A stretch of DNA of 38,800 nucleotides from contig CAZFKN010000016.1 in the NCBI GenBank assembly GCA_964519805.1, forward strand, positions 1 through 38,800, in the 5' to 3' direction. The notes beneath the pieces are model-generated. The model saw nothing but the letters and a program-made list of their open reading frames with translations, made no database searches and was not told where the DNA came from. Source of the DNA: DASQPE01 sp964519805. Lineage in GTDB: Bacteria; Gemmatimonadota; Gemmatimonadetes; Gemmatimonadales; GWC2-71-9. Of this stretch, positions 1 to 7,578 are shown in pieces (the stretch's first letter is position 1; every line of letters begins with the position of its first letter). The position numbers and the translations under genes are program-made.

Positions 1-434
1 CCGAGGCGGCGGTCATCGTGAGCGCCCACCCCGACATCGCGGCTGCGGTGGGCGCCCACGGCGTGCAGCTCGCGGCGGGCGACCTCGCTCCCGCCGACGC
101 GCGCCGCGCGCTGCCGCGCGGGTGGATCGGCCGCTCGGTACACTCGGCCGACGAAGCGGGCGCAGCGAAAGCCGAGGGCGCCGATTTCGTCCTGGCCGGC
201 CCGATCTACCCGACTCCGACCCACCCCTTGCGTGCCGGCGCCGGACCCGCGCTCATCCGCGCCTGCGCGGCGCACGGCCTCCCGGTGATCGCGATCGGCG
301 GCGTGACGCGTGAGCGGGTGCCGGAGCTGATCGAGGCCGGCGCCTACGGTGTGGCGGCGATTCGCGCCCTGTGGGACGGGCGGGATGTAGCGCAGGCGGC
401 GATGGAGTTCTTGGAGCTGGTGGCTAACGGCTAA
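1..434 (+). CDS. TenI/ThiE-family thiamin phosphate synthase or thiazole tautomerase (5' end outside window)
   Basis: This is the C-terminal part of a TIM-barrel protein of the ThiE/TenI family; the reading frame is open to the left edge, so the true start lies outside the window. ThiE joins thiazole phosphate and pyrimidine pyrophosphate, while TenI aromatises the ThiG thiazole product. Visible family marks are the AHGVQL strand, IGRSVHSADEA, AGPIYPTPTHP and the phosphate-binding IAIGGVTRERVPELIEAGA. The IGRSVHS stretch is closer to TenI than to the usual ThiE form, whereas PTPTHP is more ThiE-like, so the assignment within the family is open. The thiS-thiG genes follow directly, which supports a thiazole-branch role. 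The last residues and the stop codon (432-434) lie inside a heptamer repeat array (423-450). Family is near certain; exact activity is not. Confidence 0.85.
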   Translation, partial: EAAVIVSAHPDIAAAVGAHGVQLAAGDLAPADARRALPRGWIGRSVHSADEAGAAKAEGADFVLAGPIYPTPTHPLRAGAGPALIRACAAHGLPVIAIGGVTRERVPELIEAGAYGVAAIRALWDGRDVAQAAMEFLELVANG

Positions 435-450
435 CGGCTACTAGCTTCTC
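423..450 (+). repeat. Heptamer tandem repeat array at the end of the TenI-like gene
   Basis: Four consecutive 7-base units: GCTAACG at 423-429 and again at 430-436, then the diverged GCTACTA (437-443) and GCTTCTC (444-450). The TenI/ThiE stop codon lies inside the second unit, so the last codons of that gene are made of repeat sequence. thiS starts 18 bases after the last unit, and no purine-rich ribosome binding site is visible between them, only a pyrimidine-rich stretch. It belongs to a family of 7-base-period arrays seen at four other gene borders in this window. Confidence 0.75.
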
Positions 451-468
451 CCCCTTATCTTTCCCCGC

Positions 469-678
469 ATGGCATCTCTTTCCATTACGGTCAACGGCCA
501 GTCCCGCGACATCGTCGGTCCCGCCACGCTCGACGATCTCCTGCGCGGCCTCGGCCTCGATCCGCGCACGGTCGTGGTCGAGCACAACCGGCGCATCGTG
601 CGGCGGCCCGTGCTCGGCGAAACCACGCTCGCCACCGGGGACTCCGTGGAGCTGGTCCATTTCGTGGGTGGAGGCTGA
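469..678 (+). CDS. thiS: Sulfur carrier protein ThiS
   Basis: A 69-residue beta-grasp protein of the ubiquitin fold. It carries sulfur as a C-terminal thiocarboxylate that ThiG uses to build the thiazole ring of thiamine. The decisive mark is the C-terminal Gly-Gly (ending VHFVGGG), with the N-terminal SITVNGQ strand and the VVVEHNRRIV strand typical of ThiS. Length is normal for the family. thiG starts 3 bases after the stop, so the two are surely co-transcribed and probably translationally coupled. The ATG start is preceded by a C/T-rich leader without a Shine-Dalgarno sequence, downstream of the heptamer array. Confidence 0.95.
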   Translation: MASLSITVNGQSRDIVGPATLDDLLRGLGLDPRTVVVEHNRRIVRRPVLGETTLATGDSVELVHFVGGG

Positions 679-681
679 GCC

Positions 682-1488
682 GTGACCGGGACCTTGTCGG
701 CGACCGAATCCGCCCTCGACACGCCGCTCGAGATCGGTGGCCGGGCGTTCCGGTCCCGCCTCATGGTCGGGACGGGCAAGTACCGCTCGAACGACGCCAT
801 GGCCCGCGCCCTCGAGGCGTCGGGCGCGGAGATCGTCACCGTCGCCGTTCGTCGCGTGGACCTCGACCGCTCCAAGGACGAGAGCATCCTGCACCATCTG
901 CCCGCGCATCAGTACTTCCTGCTCGCGAACACGGCCGGCTGTTACACCGCCGAGGACGCGATCCGGTATGCGCGCCTGGCCCGCGAGGCAGGGTTCAACG
1001 AGTTCGTCAAGCTGGAGGTGATCGGCGATCGCGAGACCCTGCTGCCGGACACCGAAGGCCTCCTGGCAGCGGCGCGCGAGCTCGTCGCCGACGGCTTCAA
1101 GGTCCTCGCCTACAGCAACGATGACCTGATCATGGCGCTCCGCCTGGAAGAGGCGGGCTGCGCAGCAGTAATGCCCCTCGCGTCGCCGATCGGCAGCGGG
1201 CTCGGCCTCCTCAATCCGTACTCCATCCGCACAATCAAGCGGCGGCTCGCGGTACCGGTGATCGTGGACGCGGGCGTCGGCACGGCTTCCGACGCGTGCG
1301 TGACGATGGAGCAGGGCGTTGACGGCATCCTGATGAACACCGCGCTGGCCGAGGCCCGCGACCCGGTGACGATGGCCTGGGCGATGCGCCGCGCGGTCGA
1401 GGCCGGACGCGCGGCTTTCCTGGCCGGCCGCATGCCGCGCCGCGAGGTGGCCGTGCCGTCGAGCCCGACGAAGGGTCTGCTGGAGTGA
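682..1488 (+). CDS. thiG: Thiazole synthase ThiG
   Basis: A 268-residue TIM-barrel enzyme that makes the thiamine thiazole phosphate from deoxyxylulose phosphate, dehydroglycine and ThiS-bound sulfur. The Schiff-base lysine is in the FVKLEVIGD motif (K110). Further family motifs are LMVGTGKYRSN near the N terminus, MPLASPIGSGLG and VIVDAGVGTASDA, which form the phosphate-binding end of the barrel. The start is GTG at 682, directly after thiS. Dehydroglycine would come from ThiO or ThiH; neither is in this window, so the upstream neighbour outside the left edge is worth noting. Length and motifs are fully ordinary. Confidence 0.97.
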   Translation: MTGTLSATESALDTPLEIGGRAFRSRLMVGTGKYRSNDAMARALEASGAEIVTVAVRRVDLDRSKDESILHHLPAHQYFLLANTAGCYTAEDAIRYARLAREAGFNEFVKLEVIGDRETLLPDTEGLLAAARELVADGFKVLAYSNDDLIMALRLEEAGCAAVMPLASPIGSGLGLLNPYSIRTIKRRLAVPVIVDAGVGTASDACVTMEQGVDGILMNTALAEARDPVTMAWAMRRAVEAGRAAFLAGRMPRREVAVPSSPTKGLLE

Positions 1489-1497
1489 TGCTCAACC

Positions 1498-2805
1498 GTG
1501 GCCGCGACGCGGACTGAGACCGGTCTCGCATCCCGGCGCGCGGCGCTGGCCATTCTCGAGCAGGTGCGCGCGGGTCGGCCGTTCGAGGCCGCCCTCGACC
1601 AGGCCCTCGGGCCGTTGGGCGACCCCGACCGCCGGCTGGCTCACGAGCTGGCTGCCGGCGTCCTGCGCCAGCGCGGGACTCTCGACGAGCGGCTCGAGCC
1701 GCTGGCCACGCGCGGGTGGGCCGCCGTGCCGCCGACGCTCCAGAACATCCTGCGGCTCGGGGCATATCAACTGACGTCGCTCGATCGAGTGCCGCCCCAC
1801 GCCGCCGTGAGCACGAGCGTGTCCCTTGCGCGGGAAGCGGGGGGCGTCCGAGCCGGCGGGTTCGTGAATGCCCTGCTGCGCCGGCTGAGCCGGCAGGCGC
1901 CGAGAAAGCGGAGAGGCTTCGGGCCGCTCGACCTCGCGGCCCGGCACTCGCACCCCGAGTGGCTGGTGCGCCGTTGGCTCGACCGGTTCGGGCCGGAGAA
2001 CACCGATCGGCTGCTCCGCTGGAACAACGAGAAGCCGGCCCTGGTCCTCCAGCCCGCCCGCGCCTCGGGCGAGGCGATCACTCGGCGCCTGGTGGCGGCC
2101 GGGATGCGGGTGACACCGGCGCCGTGGGGCGCGGGTCTCGCCGTGAAAGCCTCGCGGCCGGATCGTCTGCCGGGTTACGCCGACGGCGATTTTATGGTGC
2201 AGGACCCGGCGCAGTCCTTGGTGGGGTGGTTCGCCGGGATGCCCCCGGCGGGTCTGGTCTACGATGCGTGTGCCGCTCCCGGCGGCAAGACGATCGGCCT
2301 CGCGCGAACCGGTGTGCGGGTGCTGGCGGCGGACCTGAGCCGCCCGCGGGTCACTCGGCTCCGGGAGAATCTTCGCCGGGCCGGCACGGGTCGGGAGCTG
2401 CTGGTGGTGGCCGATGCGCGCCACGCCCCGGTCGAGGACACCGACGCCGTGCTGCTCGATGCTCCGTGCCTCGGCACCGGCACCTTCGCGCGGCACCCCG
2501 ATGCCCGCTGGCGGGTGACCCCCGACGCGCTGGTGGCCCTGGCGGAGCGCCAGGGGGAGCTGCTCGCCGCCGCCGCGGCTGTGGTCCGGCCAGGCGGGTG
2601 GCTCGTGTACGCAACCTGCTCGCTCGAGCCCGAAGAGAACGAGCTGCAGGTCGAGCGGTTCCTCCGCACGCACGCGGGATTCCGGCGGGACCCGCCGGAC
2701 GATCTGCCGCTGCCGCTGCTCACGGAGAAGGGAGACCTGATGACGCTGCCCCAGCGCGATCGGATGGACGGCGCTTACGCCGCCCGCCTGAGGCGGGTCG
2801 GGTGA
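1498..2805 (+). CDS. rsmB: 16S rRNA (cytosine-5)-methyltransferase RsmB-like
   Basis: A 435-residue protein of the Sun/RsmB family, which methylates a cytosine of 16S rRNA (C967 in E. coli). The N-terminal 130 residues look like the NusB-type RNA-binding domain (RRAALAILEQV, LRLGAYQL, FVNALLRR). The C-terminal Rossmann methyltransferase has the SAM loop ACAAPGGKT (about 258-265) and the DAPC motif (C324). The second cysteine, in YATCSLEPEENE (C374), is by family analogy the catalytic nucleophile. GTG at 1498 is 9 bases after thiG. The stop overlaps the start of the next gene by 3 bases (GTGA). Confidence 0.93.
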   Translation: MAATRTETGLASRRAALAILEQVRAGRPFEAALDQALGPLGDPDRRLAHELAAGVLRQRGTLDERLEPLATRGWAAVPPTLQNILRLGAYQLTSLDRVPPHAAVSTSVSLAREAGGVRAGGFVNALLRRLSRQAPRKRRGFGPLDLAARHSHPEWLVRRWLDRFGPENTDRLLRWNNEKPALVLQPARASGEAITRRLVAAGMRVTPAPWGAGLAVKASRPDRLPGYADGDFMVQDPAQSLVGWFAGMPPAGLVYDACAAPGGKTIGLARTGVRVLAADLSRPRVTRLRENLRRAGTGRELLVVADARHAPVEDTDAVLLDAPCLGTGTFARHPDARWRVTPDALVALAERQGELLAAAAAVVRPGGWLVYATCSLEPEENELQVERFLRTHAGFRRDPPDDLPLPLLTEKGDLMTLPQRDRMDGAYAARLRRVG

Positions 2806-3488
2806 GATTCCGGCGGCAGGTCCCCTGGGCCGCGCGAACGGTGGAGCCCGTCGAGCCCCCGACGACGGCGGCACCGCGCTCGAAGACGGGCAACCCGCCT
2901 TTCGTCTCCACGGTGTTCGGCCGGCGCCTGCTGCGCGACGGAGCGATCGTGCTCGCTACGTTTGGAATAGGGTATGTCCTGGCCACCGCGTGGCTCTCGC
3001 CCGTGCCGCTGCTCACGTCGGATCACGCGCTGCCGCGGGTGCTCGAGCTGCCCGCGGGGGAGGCGCAGCGTAAGCTCGGCGAGCTGGGGTTCCGGGTGAA
3101 GTTCGAGGACGAGCGGACCCATCCGACGATCCCGCGTGGCGCGATCGTCTGGCAAGACCCGCCGCCCGGGACCATTCTCTCGCAGAATACGGTCGTAACC
3201 CTGGCGCCGAGCGCGGGAACGCAGCAGGTGCCGGTACCCGACATCGTCGGACTGCCCGTGCCGTTCGCGGTCAAGGTGCTGGCCGCGGCCGGACTCAAGC
3301 CCGGCAGCGTGGACACGGTCGCGTCAGACCCGGAGCCCAATGTCGTGATCGCGACAAGACCGGCCGCGGGCGTTGGGCGGGAGCCGGGCACTCCGGTGGA
3401 CCTGGTCGTGAGCGGACAGCCCAAGGTGCGGCCCTCGCAGGCGGCCCGCATCATCCAGCGGCCGTTCTCGACCGGAGCAAAGCGGTGA
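2802..3488 (+). CDS. PASTA-domain membrane protein
   Basis: A 228-residue bitopic protein. The GTG start at 2802 overlaps the rsmB stop. About 45 cytoplasmic residues are followed by one membrane segment (GAIVLATFGIGYVLATAWL, roughly 47-65). Two PASTA repeats come next: one about 75-140 (LPRVLELPAGEAQRKLGELGF, with DPPPGTILSQNT) and one about 140-205 (VPVPDIVGLPVPFAVKVLAAAGL, with RPAAGVGREPGTP). PASTA domains bind peptidoglycan fragments or penicillin-binding proteins and are best known from Ser/Thr kinases and PBPs. No kinase or transpeptidase domain is present, so this looks like a stand-alone sensor or scaffold. The stop overlaps the rpe start by 4 bases, which implies coupled translation. 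Specific function unknown. Confidence 0.88.
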   Translation: MRFRRQVPWAARTVEPVEPPTTAAPRSKTGNPPFVSTVFGRRLLRDGAIVLATFGIGYVLATAWLSPVPLLTSDHALPRVLELPAGEAQRKLGELGFRVKFEDERTHPTIPRGAIVWQDPPPGTILSQNTVVTLAPSAGTQQVPVPDIVGLPVPFAVKVLAAAGLKPGSVDTVASDPEPNVVIATRPAAGVGREPGTPVDLVVSGQPKVRPSQAARIIQRPFSTGAKR

Positions 3489-4150
3489 GCGTGCGGATCG
3501 CCCCGAGCGTGCTCAGCGCCGACCTCGCCCGCCTGAGGGAAGAGATCGCCGCCGTCGAGGCGGGCGGCGCGGACTGGATCCACGTGGACGTGATGGACGG
3601 CCATTTCGTGCCGAACCTCACGTTCGGCGCACCGGTCATCTCCGCCCTGCGGCGGCTTACGGACCTCCCCCTCGACGTGCACCTGATGGTGGAGCATCCC
3701 GAACGCTACATCGCGCGCTTCGCCGACGCGGGTGCCACGCATTTCACGTTTCACGCCGAGGCGACGGTCCACGCTCAACGCCATCTCGCAGCGGTGCGGG
3801 AGCGCGGCATGCAGGCCGGTCTGGCGCTCAACCCGGCCAGCCCGCTCTCGCTGGCGGAAGAGGTGCTGGACGACCTCGATCTCGTGCTTCTCATGACGGT
3901 GAACCCGGGCTTCGGTGGCCAGGCCTATATTCCAGCCTCCACCGAGAAGATCCGGCGGTGCCGGGCGCTGCTCGACAAGCATGGGAGCCGCGCGGCCCTC
4001 GAGGTGGATGGAGGAATTACCGTGGACAACATCGGAATCGCGTGGGAGGCCGGGGCGGATACGTTCGTGGCGGGCACGGCAGTGTTCGGCGCCACGGCGA
4101 CGTCCGACGCGGTCGGCGCCCTCCGGCGCCGGTGCGCGGTGCGGGTCTAG
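3485..4150 (+). CDS. rpe: Ribulose-phosphate 3-epimerase
   Basis: A 221-residue TIM-barrel enzyme that interconverts ribulose 5-phosphate and xylulose 5-phosphate in the pentose phosphate pathway. Family motifs are all present: IAPSVLSADLARL at the N terminus, WIHVDVMDGHFVPNLTFG with the metal-binding His and catalytic Asp, LDVHLMVEHPERYI, LLMTVNPGFGGQ, and EVDGGITVDNI with the second catalytic Asp. Start is GTG at 3485, inside a GTGA overlap with the PASTA gene. Length is standard. Confidence 0.97.
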   Translation: MSVRIAPSVLSADLARLREEIAAVEAGGADWIHVDVMDGHFVPNLTFGAPVISALRRLTDLPLDVHLMVEHPERYIARFADAGATHFTFHAEATVHAQRHLAAVRERGMQAGLALNPASPLSLAEEVLDDLDLVLLMTVNPGFGGQAYIPASTEKIRRCRALLDKHGSRAALEVDGGITVDNIGIAWEAGADTFVAGTAVFGATATSDAVGALRRRCAVRV

Positions 4151-4155
4151 CGCGT

Positions 4156-4701
4156 ATGTCGAGGCAATGGGTGGCGGTCACGTCGATCGTGGCGGGGCTC
4201 GGGATCGGGGCAATGGCGCTCGCGAAGTACGGGCCCGACCGGGCGCAGGTCGCCGTGGGCGCGCGTGCGCCCGAGTTCCGGGTGGTCGATCTCGCCAGCA
4301 ACGACACCGTGTCGCTCAGGAGCCTCTACAAAGGCCACGTCACGCTGGTGAACATCTGGGCCACGTGGTGCCAGCCCTGCCAGGCCGAAATGCCCGCGAT
4401 GCAGCGCCTTTACGATTCCCTCGCCGGCCGGGGGTTCCGCATCGCCGCGGTGAGCATCGACGAGGGCGATCCCACCGACGTCCGCAACTTCGCCCAGGGG
4501 CTGCACCTCACGTTCGACATCCTGCAGGATCGCTCGACCCGGATTCAGGAGACCTATCAGACCACCGGCGTTCCGGAGAGCTTCCTGCTGGACCGGGAGG
4601 GCACGATCGTGAAGCGGGTCATCGGCGCGCACGACTGGAGCTCGCCCGTGAACCGGGCCCTGGTCGAGCGCCTGCTCGCCGAGGGCGGAACCGGGAGCTG
4701 A
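4156..4701 (+). CDS. TlpA/ResA-like membrane-anchored thiol-disulfide oxidoreductase
   Basis: A 181-residue thioredoxin-fold protein with an N-terminal hydrophobic anchor (residues about 5-23), so the catalytic domain faces the periplasm. The redox motif is WCQPC in NIWATWCQPCQAEMP, and the cis-proline region is TTGVPESFLLD. Proteins of this type keep apocytochrome c cysteines reduced or act in other envelope disulfide reactions. A cytochrome c-FTR1 fusion lies further along in this window, though no direct link is shown. The frame is open upstream, but ATG at 4156, 5 bases after the rpe stop, gives the correct signal anchor. The next gene begins one base after the stop. Confidence 0.9.
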   Translation: MSRQWVAVTSIVAGLGIGAMALAKYGPDRAQVAVGARAPEFRVVDLASNDTVSLRSLYKGHVTLVNIWATWCQPCQAEMPAMQRLYDSLAGRGFRIAAVSIDEGDPTDVRNFAQGLHLTFDILQDRSTRIQETYQTTGVPESFLLDREGTIVKRVIGAHDWSSPVNRALVERLLAEGGTGS

Positions 4702-4702
4702 C

Positions 4703-5623
4703 GTGACGCTCCGGGCGGCGCTCACCGCCGACTGGCCGCTCAAGCTGACCTCGCTGGCGCTGTCGGTGCTCCTCTGGCTCGTGGCGTCGAGCGAAGAACC
4801 GGCGAGCGGGTTGCTGAGCGTGGAGCTCAAGGTTCAACCGCCCAGCGGCCGCTCCATCGTGCGGGACCCCGGTCTGATCCGCGCCACCGTCGTCGGCCCC
4901 CGCGGCGACCTGATCCGGCTCTCCCGCGACAACCTCGTGCTCACCCGCATCCTCCCCGACAGCCTCTCCGCCGACAGCGTGAGCCTCACGATCGATCCGG
5001 GTGACGTGGTCTTCCCCGGTAACTCGAGCGTCCGGGTCCAGGATGTCGAGCCGCGGCAGGTCGCCGTGGAGCTCGATCCGCTAGCGCAGCGCATGGTGCC
5101 GGTACATCCCGTCGTGCGGGTCCAGTCCCAGTCGGGTTTCGAGGTCGTCGGCGGCGTGGCGGTGATGCCCGGCGAGGTGCGCATCGCGGGCCCGAGCGAC
5201 CGCGTTTCGACGATCGATTCCGCGCTCACGGCTCCGCTCGAGCTGGCCCGCGCCAATGGGCCGACCGAGGAGCGCCTGATGGTGGACACGAGCGGGTTCG
5301 GCCCCGTGCGCGTCTTCCCGCCTCGCGTCACCGTCAGCCTGAACGTTCAGGCCATGGGCGAGCGGACCCTCTGGCCCGTGCCGGTCCAGGTTCCGAGCGC
5401 GCTGCGCTATCGGCCGGACCGGGACACGGTCACCATACGGGTCCGTGGGCCGCGCGCCCGCCTGGCGACGCTCACCGCCGACAGTGTGGCCGTCACGCTC
5501 GGACCGCTCGCGCCCGGAGCGGCGCCCGGCCGAGTCGGACTGCGCGTCATCCTGCCGCCGGGACTCTCGGGCAAAGCATCGCCGGACAGCGTCACCCTTG
5601 CCCGCCGGGGGGCGCGTGGCTGA
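4703..5623 (+). CDS. YbbR/CdaR-like envelope protein
   Basis: A 306-residue protein with a short N-terminal cytoplasmic part and one membrane segment (about 14-28: LKLTSLALSVLLWLVA). Repeated YbbR-like beta domains follow, which alternate extended strands of the type VEVELDP and VSLNVQA. In Firmicutes the YbbR protein CdaR regulates the diadenylate cyclase CdaA; no cdaA gene lies next to this one, so that role cannot be assumed here. GTG at 4703 follows the TlpA stop by one base, and the 3' end overlaps tsaD by 8 bases. Assignment rests on the N-terminal W-L-K-L-SL-LLWL pattern and domain layout. Confidence 0.78.
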   Translation: MTLRAALTADWPLKLTSLALSVLLWLVASSEEPASGLLSVELKVQPPSGRSIVRDPGLIRATVVGPRGDLIRLSRDNLVLTRILPDSLSADSVSLTIDPGDVVFPGNSSVRVQDVEPRQVAVELDPLAQRMVPVHPVVRVQSQSGFEVVGGVAVMPGEVRIAGPSDRVSTIDSALTAPLELARANGPTEERLMVDTSGFGPVRVFPPRVTVSLNVQAMGERTLWPVPVQVPSALRYRPDRDTVTIRVRGPRARLATLTADSVAVTLGPLAPGAAPGRVGLRVILPPGLSGKASPDSVTLARRGARG

Positions 5624-6677
5624 CCGGATCCTCGGCATCGAGACCTCGTGCGACGAGACCTCCGCGGCGGTCCTGGTGGCAGACGGGAGCCGGCAGTCGC
5701 TCGCGTCCCTCGTCATCCTCTCGCAGGACGTGCACCGCGTGTTCGGCGGAGTAGTCCCGGAGCTGGCTAGCCGAGCCCACGTGCGCACGATCGTCGCGGT
5801 CGTGGATCAGGCCCTCGCCGACGCCGGCCTCGACCTGGCCCGGATCGACGGCGTCGTCGTCACGGCGGGACCGGGCCTTGTGGGCGCGCTGCTGGTGGGA
5901 GTCATGTATGGCAAGGCGCTCGCCTGGAGCATGGACCGTCCGTTCCTGGGCGTGAACCATCTGGAAGGGCACCTGTTCGCCCCGACGCTGGAGGATCCCG
6001 AGCTTGCCCCCCCGTTCGTTGGACTCCTCGTGAGCGGCGGCCACACGATGCTGCTCGACGTGCCTGCGTGGGGGGACTATCGCCTGCTGGGCCGGACGCT
6101 CGACGACGCCGCCGGAGAGGCCTTCGACAAGGTCGCCACGCTGCTCGGCCTCGGGTACCCCGGCGGCGCCGCGCTCGAACGTCTCGCGCGCGAGGGACGC
6201 GCGGACCGCTACCGGTTTCCGCGGCCCCTGCTCGGGGAGCTGACGCGGGGCGACGAGCCCTACGCCTTCTCGTTCAGCGGTCTCAAGACCGCGGTGCTGC
6301 GCGCCGTACAGGCGAGCGACGACCTGGCGCGCGATCGGGCCGATATCGCCCGGGGCTTTCAGGACGCCGCGCTCGACGTCCTGGTCGCCAAGACCGCCCA
6401 CGCCGTCGAGGCGCTCGGCTATACGACGGCGATGGTCGGTGGCGGCGTGGCTTGCAACCGGGGGCTGGTGGAGCGCTTGCGGGAGCGCCTGGCGGGCACG
6501 GCGCGCCTGAGCGTAGCTTCCCCCCGACTCAACACCGACAACGCGGCGATGATCGCCGCGGCGGGCGCGTGGCGCCTCGCGCACGGGGAACGAAGCGGAT
6601 GGGACCTCGAACCCCGTGACGACCTTCCCATCCCCGGGTTGCGCCCGGCGACAGCACCCGATCGGACTCCGGCATGA
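5616..6677 (+). CDS. tsaD: tRNA N6-threonylcarbamoyladenosine transferase TsaD
   Basis: A 353-residue ASKHA-fold enzyme (Kae1/Qri7/TsaD) that transfers the threonylcarbamoyl group to A37 of tRNAs reading ANN codons, together with TsaB and TsaE (not in view). Evidence: GIETSCDETSAAV at the N terminus, the metal-binding histidines in NHLEGH (H115, H119), the nucleotide-binding LVSGGHTMLL, FSFSGLKTAVLR and the VGGGVACN loop. The frame runs far upstream of the real start; GTG at 5616 gives the canonical N terminus and overlaps the YbbR gene by 8 bases. The stop overlaps the lgt start by 4 bases (ATGA). Confidence 0.96.
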   Translation: MADRILGIETSCDETSAAVLVADGSRQSLASLVILSQDVHRVFGGVVPELASRAHVRTIVAVVDQALADAGLDLARIDGVVVTAGPGLVGALLVGVMYGKALAWSMDRPFLGVNHLEGHLFAPTLEDPELAPPFVGLLVSGGHTMLLDVPAWGDYRLLGRTLDDAAGEAFDKVATLLGLGYPGGAALERLAREGRADRYRFPRPLLGELTRGDEPYAFSFSGLKTAVLRAVQASDDLARDRADIARGFQDAALDVLVAKTAHAVEALGYTTAMVGGGVACNRGLVERLRERLAGTARLSVASPRLNTDNAAMIAAAGAWRLAHGERSGWDLEPRDDLPIPGLRPATAPDRTPA

Positions 6678-7564
6678 CCATTGAGCCCCTTGTGATCAGG
6701 ATCGCAGGCTTCGAGCTCACGGGCTACGGGATCATGATGATGGTCGCGTTCCTGATGGGCGGCTGGCTGGTGACGCTGGAGCTGCGCCGTCGCGGATTTC
6801 GGGAGGACTACTCCGGGGACATGATCGCGGCGGCCGTGATCGGCGGAATCATCGGGGCCAAGCTCTGGTACGTGGTCCTGTTCCGCGACCCCGGCGCGCT
6901 GTTCTCGCGGGGCGGCCTGGTCTGGTACGGCGGGTTCATCGGCGGCGTGATCGCCGTGCTCGCGAACGGCCTACGGCTCAAGGTCCCGACCCGCTGGACC
7001 ATGCAGCTCGGTGCGCCGGCGCTCGCCGCTGCCTACGCCCTCGGACGGGTCGGTTGCTTTCTCGTGAACGACGACTACGGCCGGCCGACGACGCTGCCCT
7101 GGGGCGTGAGGTTTCCGCACGGTCTGCCGCCCTCGACGGCCGCCAACCTGCAGCATCAGTTCGGCGTCCCGATCCCACCCGGCGTCGACCCGCAGACGGT
7201 GCTCGCCGTTCATCCCACCCAGCTGTACGAAGTGGCGACGATGCTGGTGGCCTTCGCGATTCTCTGGCGTCTCCGTACGCGCGCGACCGGGACCGGCTGG
7301 CTGTTCGGACTCTACCTGGTCTTCGCCGGGGTGGAGCGGTTCCTGGTGGAGATCGTTCGCGCCAAAGACGACCGGTTCATCGGCCCGTTCACGTTGGCGC
7401 AGCTCACGAGTGCGCTGCTGGTAATCATCGGGTTGGTGCTACTCGCGCGCTGGAAGGACGGCCCCGCGCTTCCGCCCGGTGCGCACCTCACTGTGGAAGA
7501 CGAGCCGGCACCGCCCAAATCTTTGGCGGCTGCGCAACCGAATGCCGCGCAGAGAGTTGAGTAA
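6674..7564 (+). CDS. lgt: Prolipoprotein diacylglyceryl transferase
   Basis: A 296-residue polytopic inner-membrane enzyme that attaches diacylglycerol to the lipobox cysteine of prolipoproteins, the first step of lipoprotein maturation. About seven hydrophobic segments are visible. Signature regions are GGIIGAKLWYVV, GGLVWYGGFIGG, the Lgt loop GRVGCFLVNDDYGRPT, HPTQLYE, and the RFLVEIVRAKDDR region near the C terminus. The classical E. coli motif has GRIGNFINGELYG, so Cys and Asn-Asp-Asp here mark a variant subfamily. Lipoprotein substrates in this window include the peptide-binding protein at 22737 and the mini-lipoprotein at 37835. ATG at 6674 overlaps tsaD. Confidence 0.93.
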   Translation: MTIEPLVIRIAGFELTGYGIMMMVAFLMGGWLVTLELRRRGFREDYSGDMIAAAVIGGIIGAKLWYVVLFRDPGALFSRGGLVWYGGFIGGVIAVLANGLRLKVPTRWTMQLGAPALAAAYALGRVGCFLVNDDYGRPTTLPWGVRFPHGLPPSTAANLQHQFGVPIPPGVDPQTVLAVHPTQLYEVATMLVAFAILWRLRTRATGTGWLFGLYLVFAGVERFLVEIVRAKDDRFIGPFTLAQLTSALLVIIGLVLLARWKDGPALPPGAHLTVEDEPAPPKSLAAAQPNAAQRVE

Positions 7565-7578
7565 CAGGCGCCGAAAAG

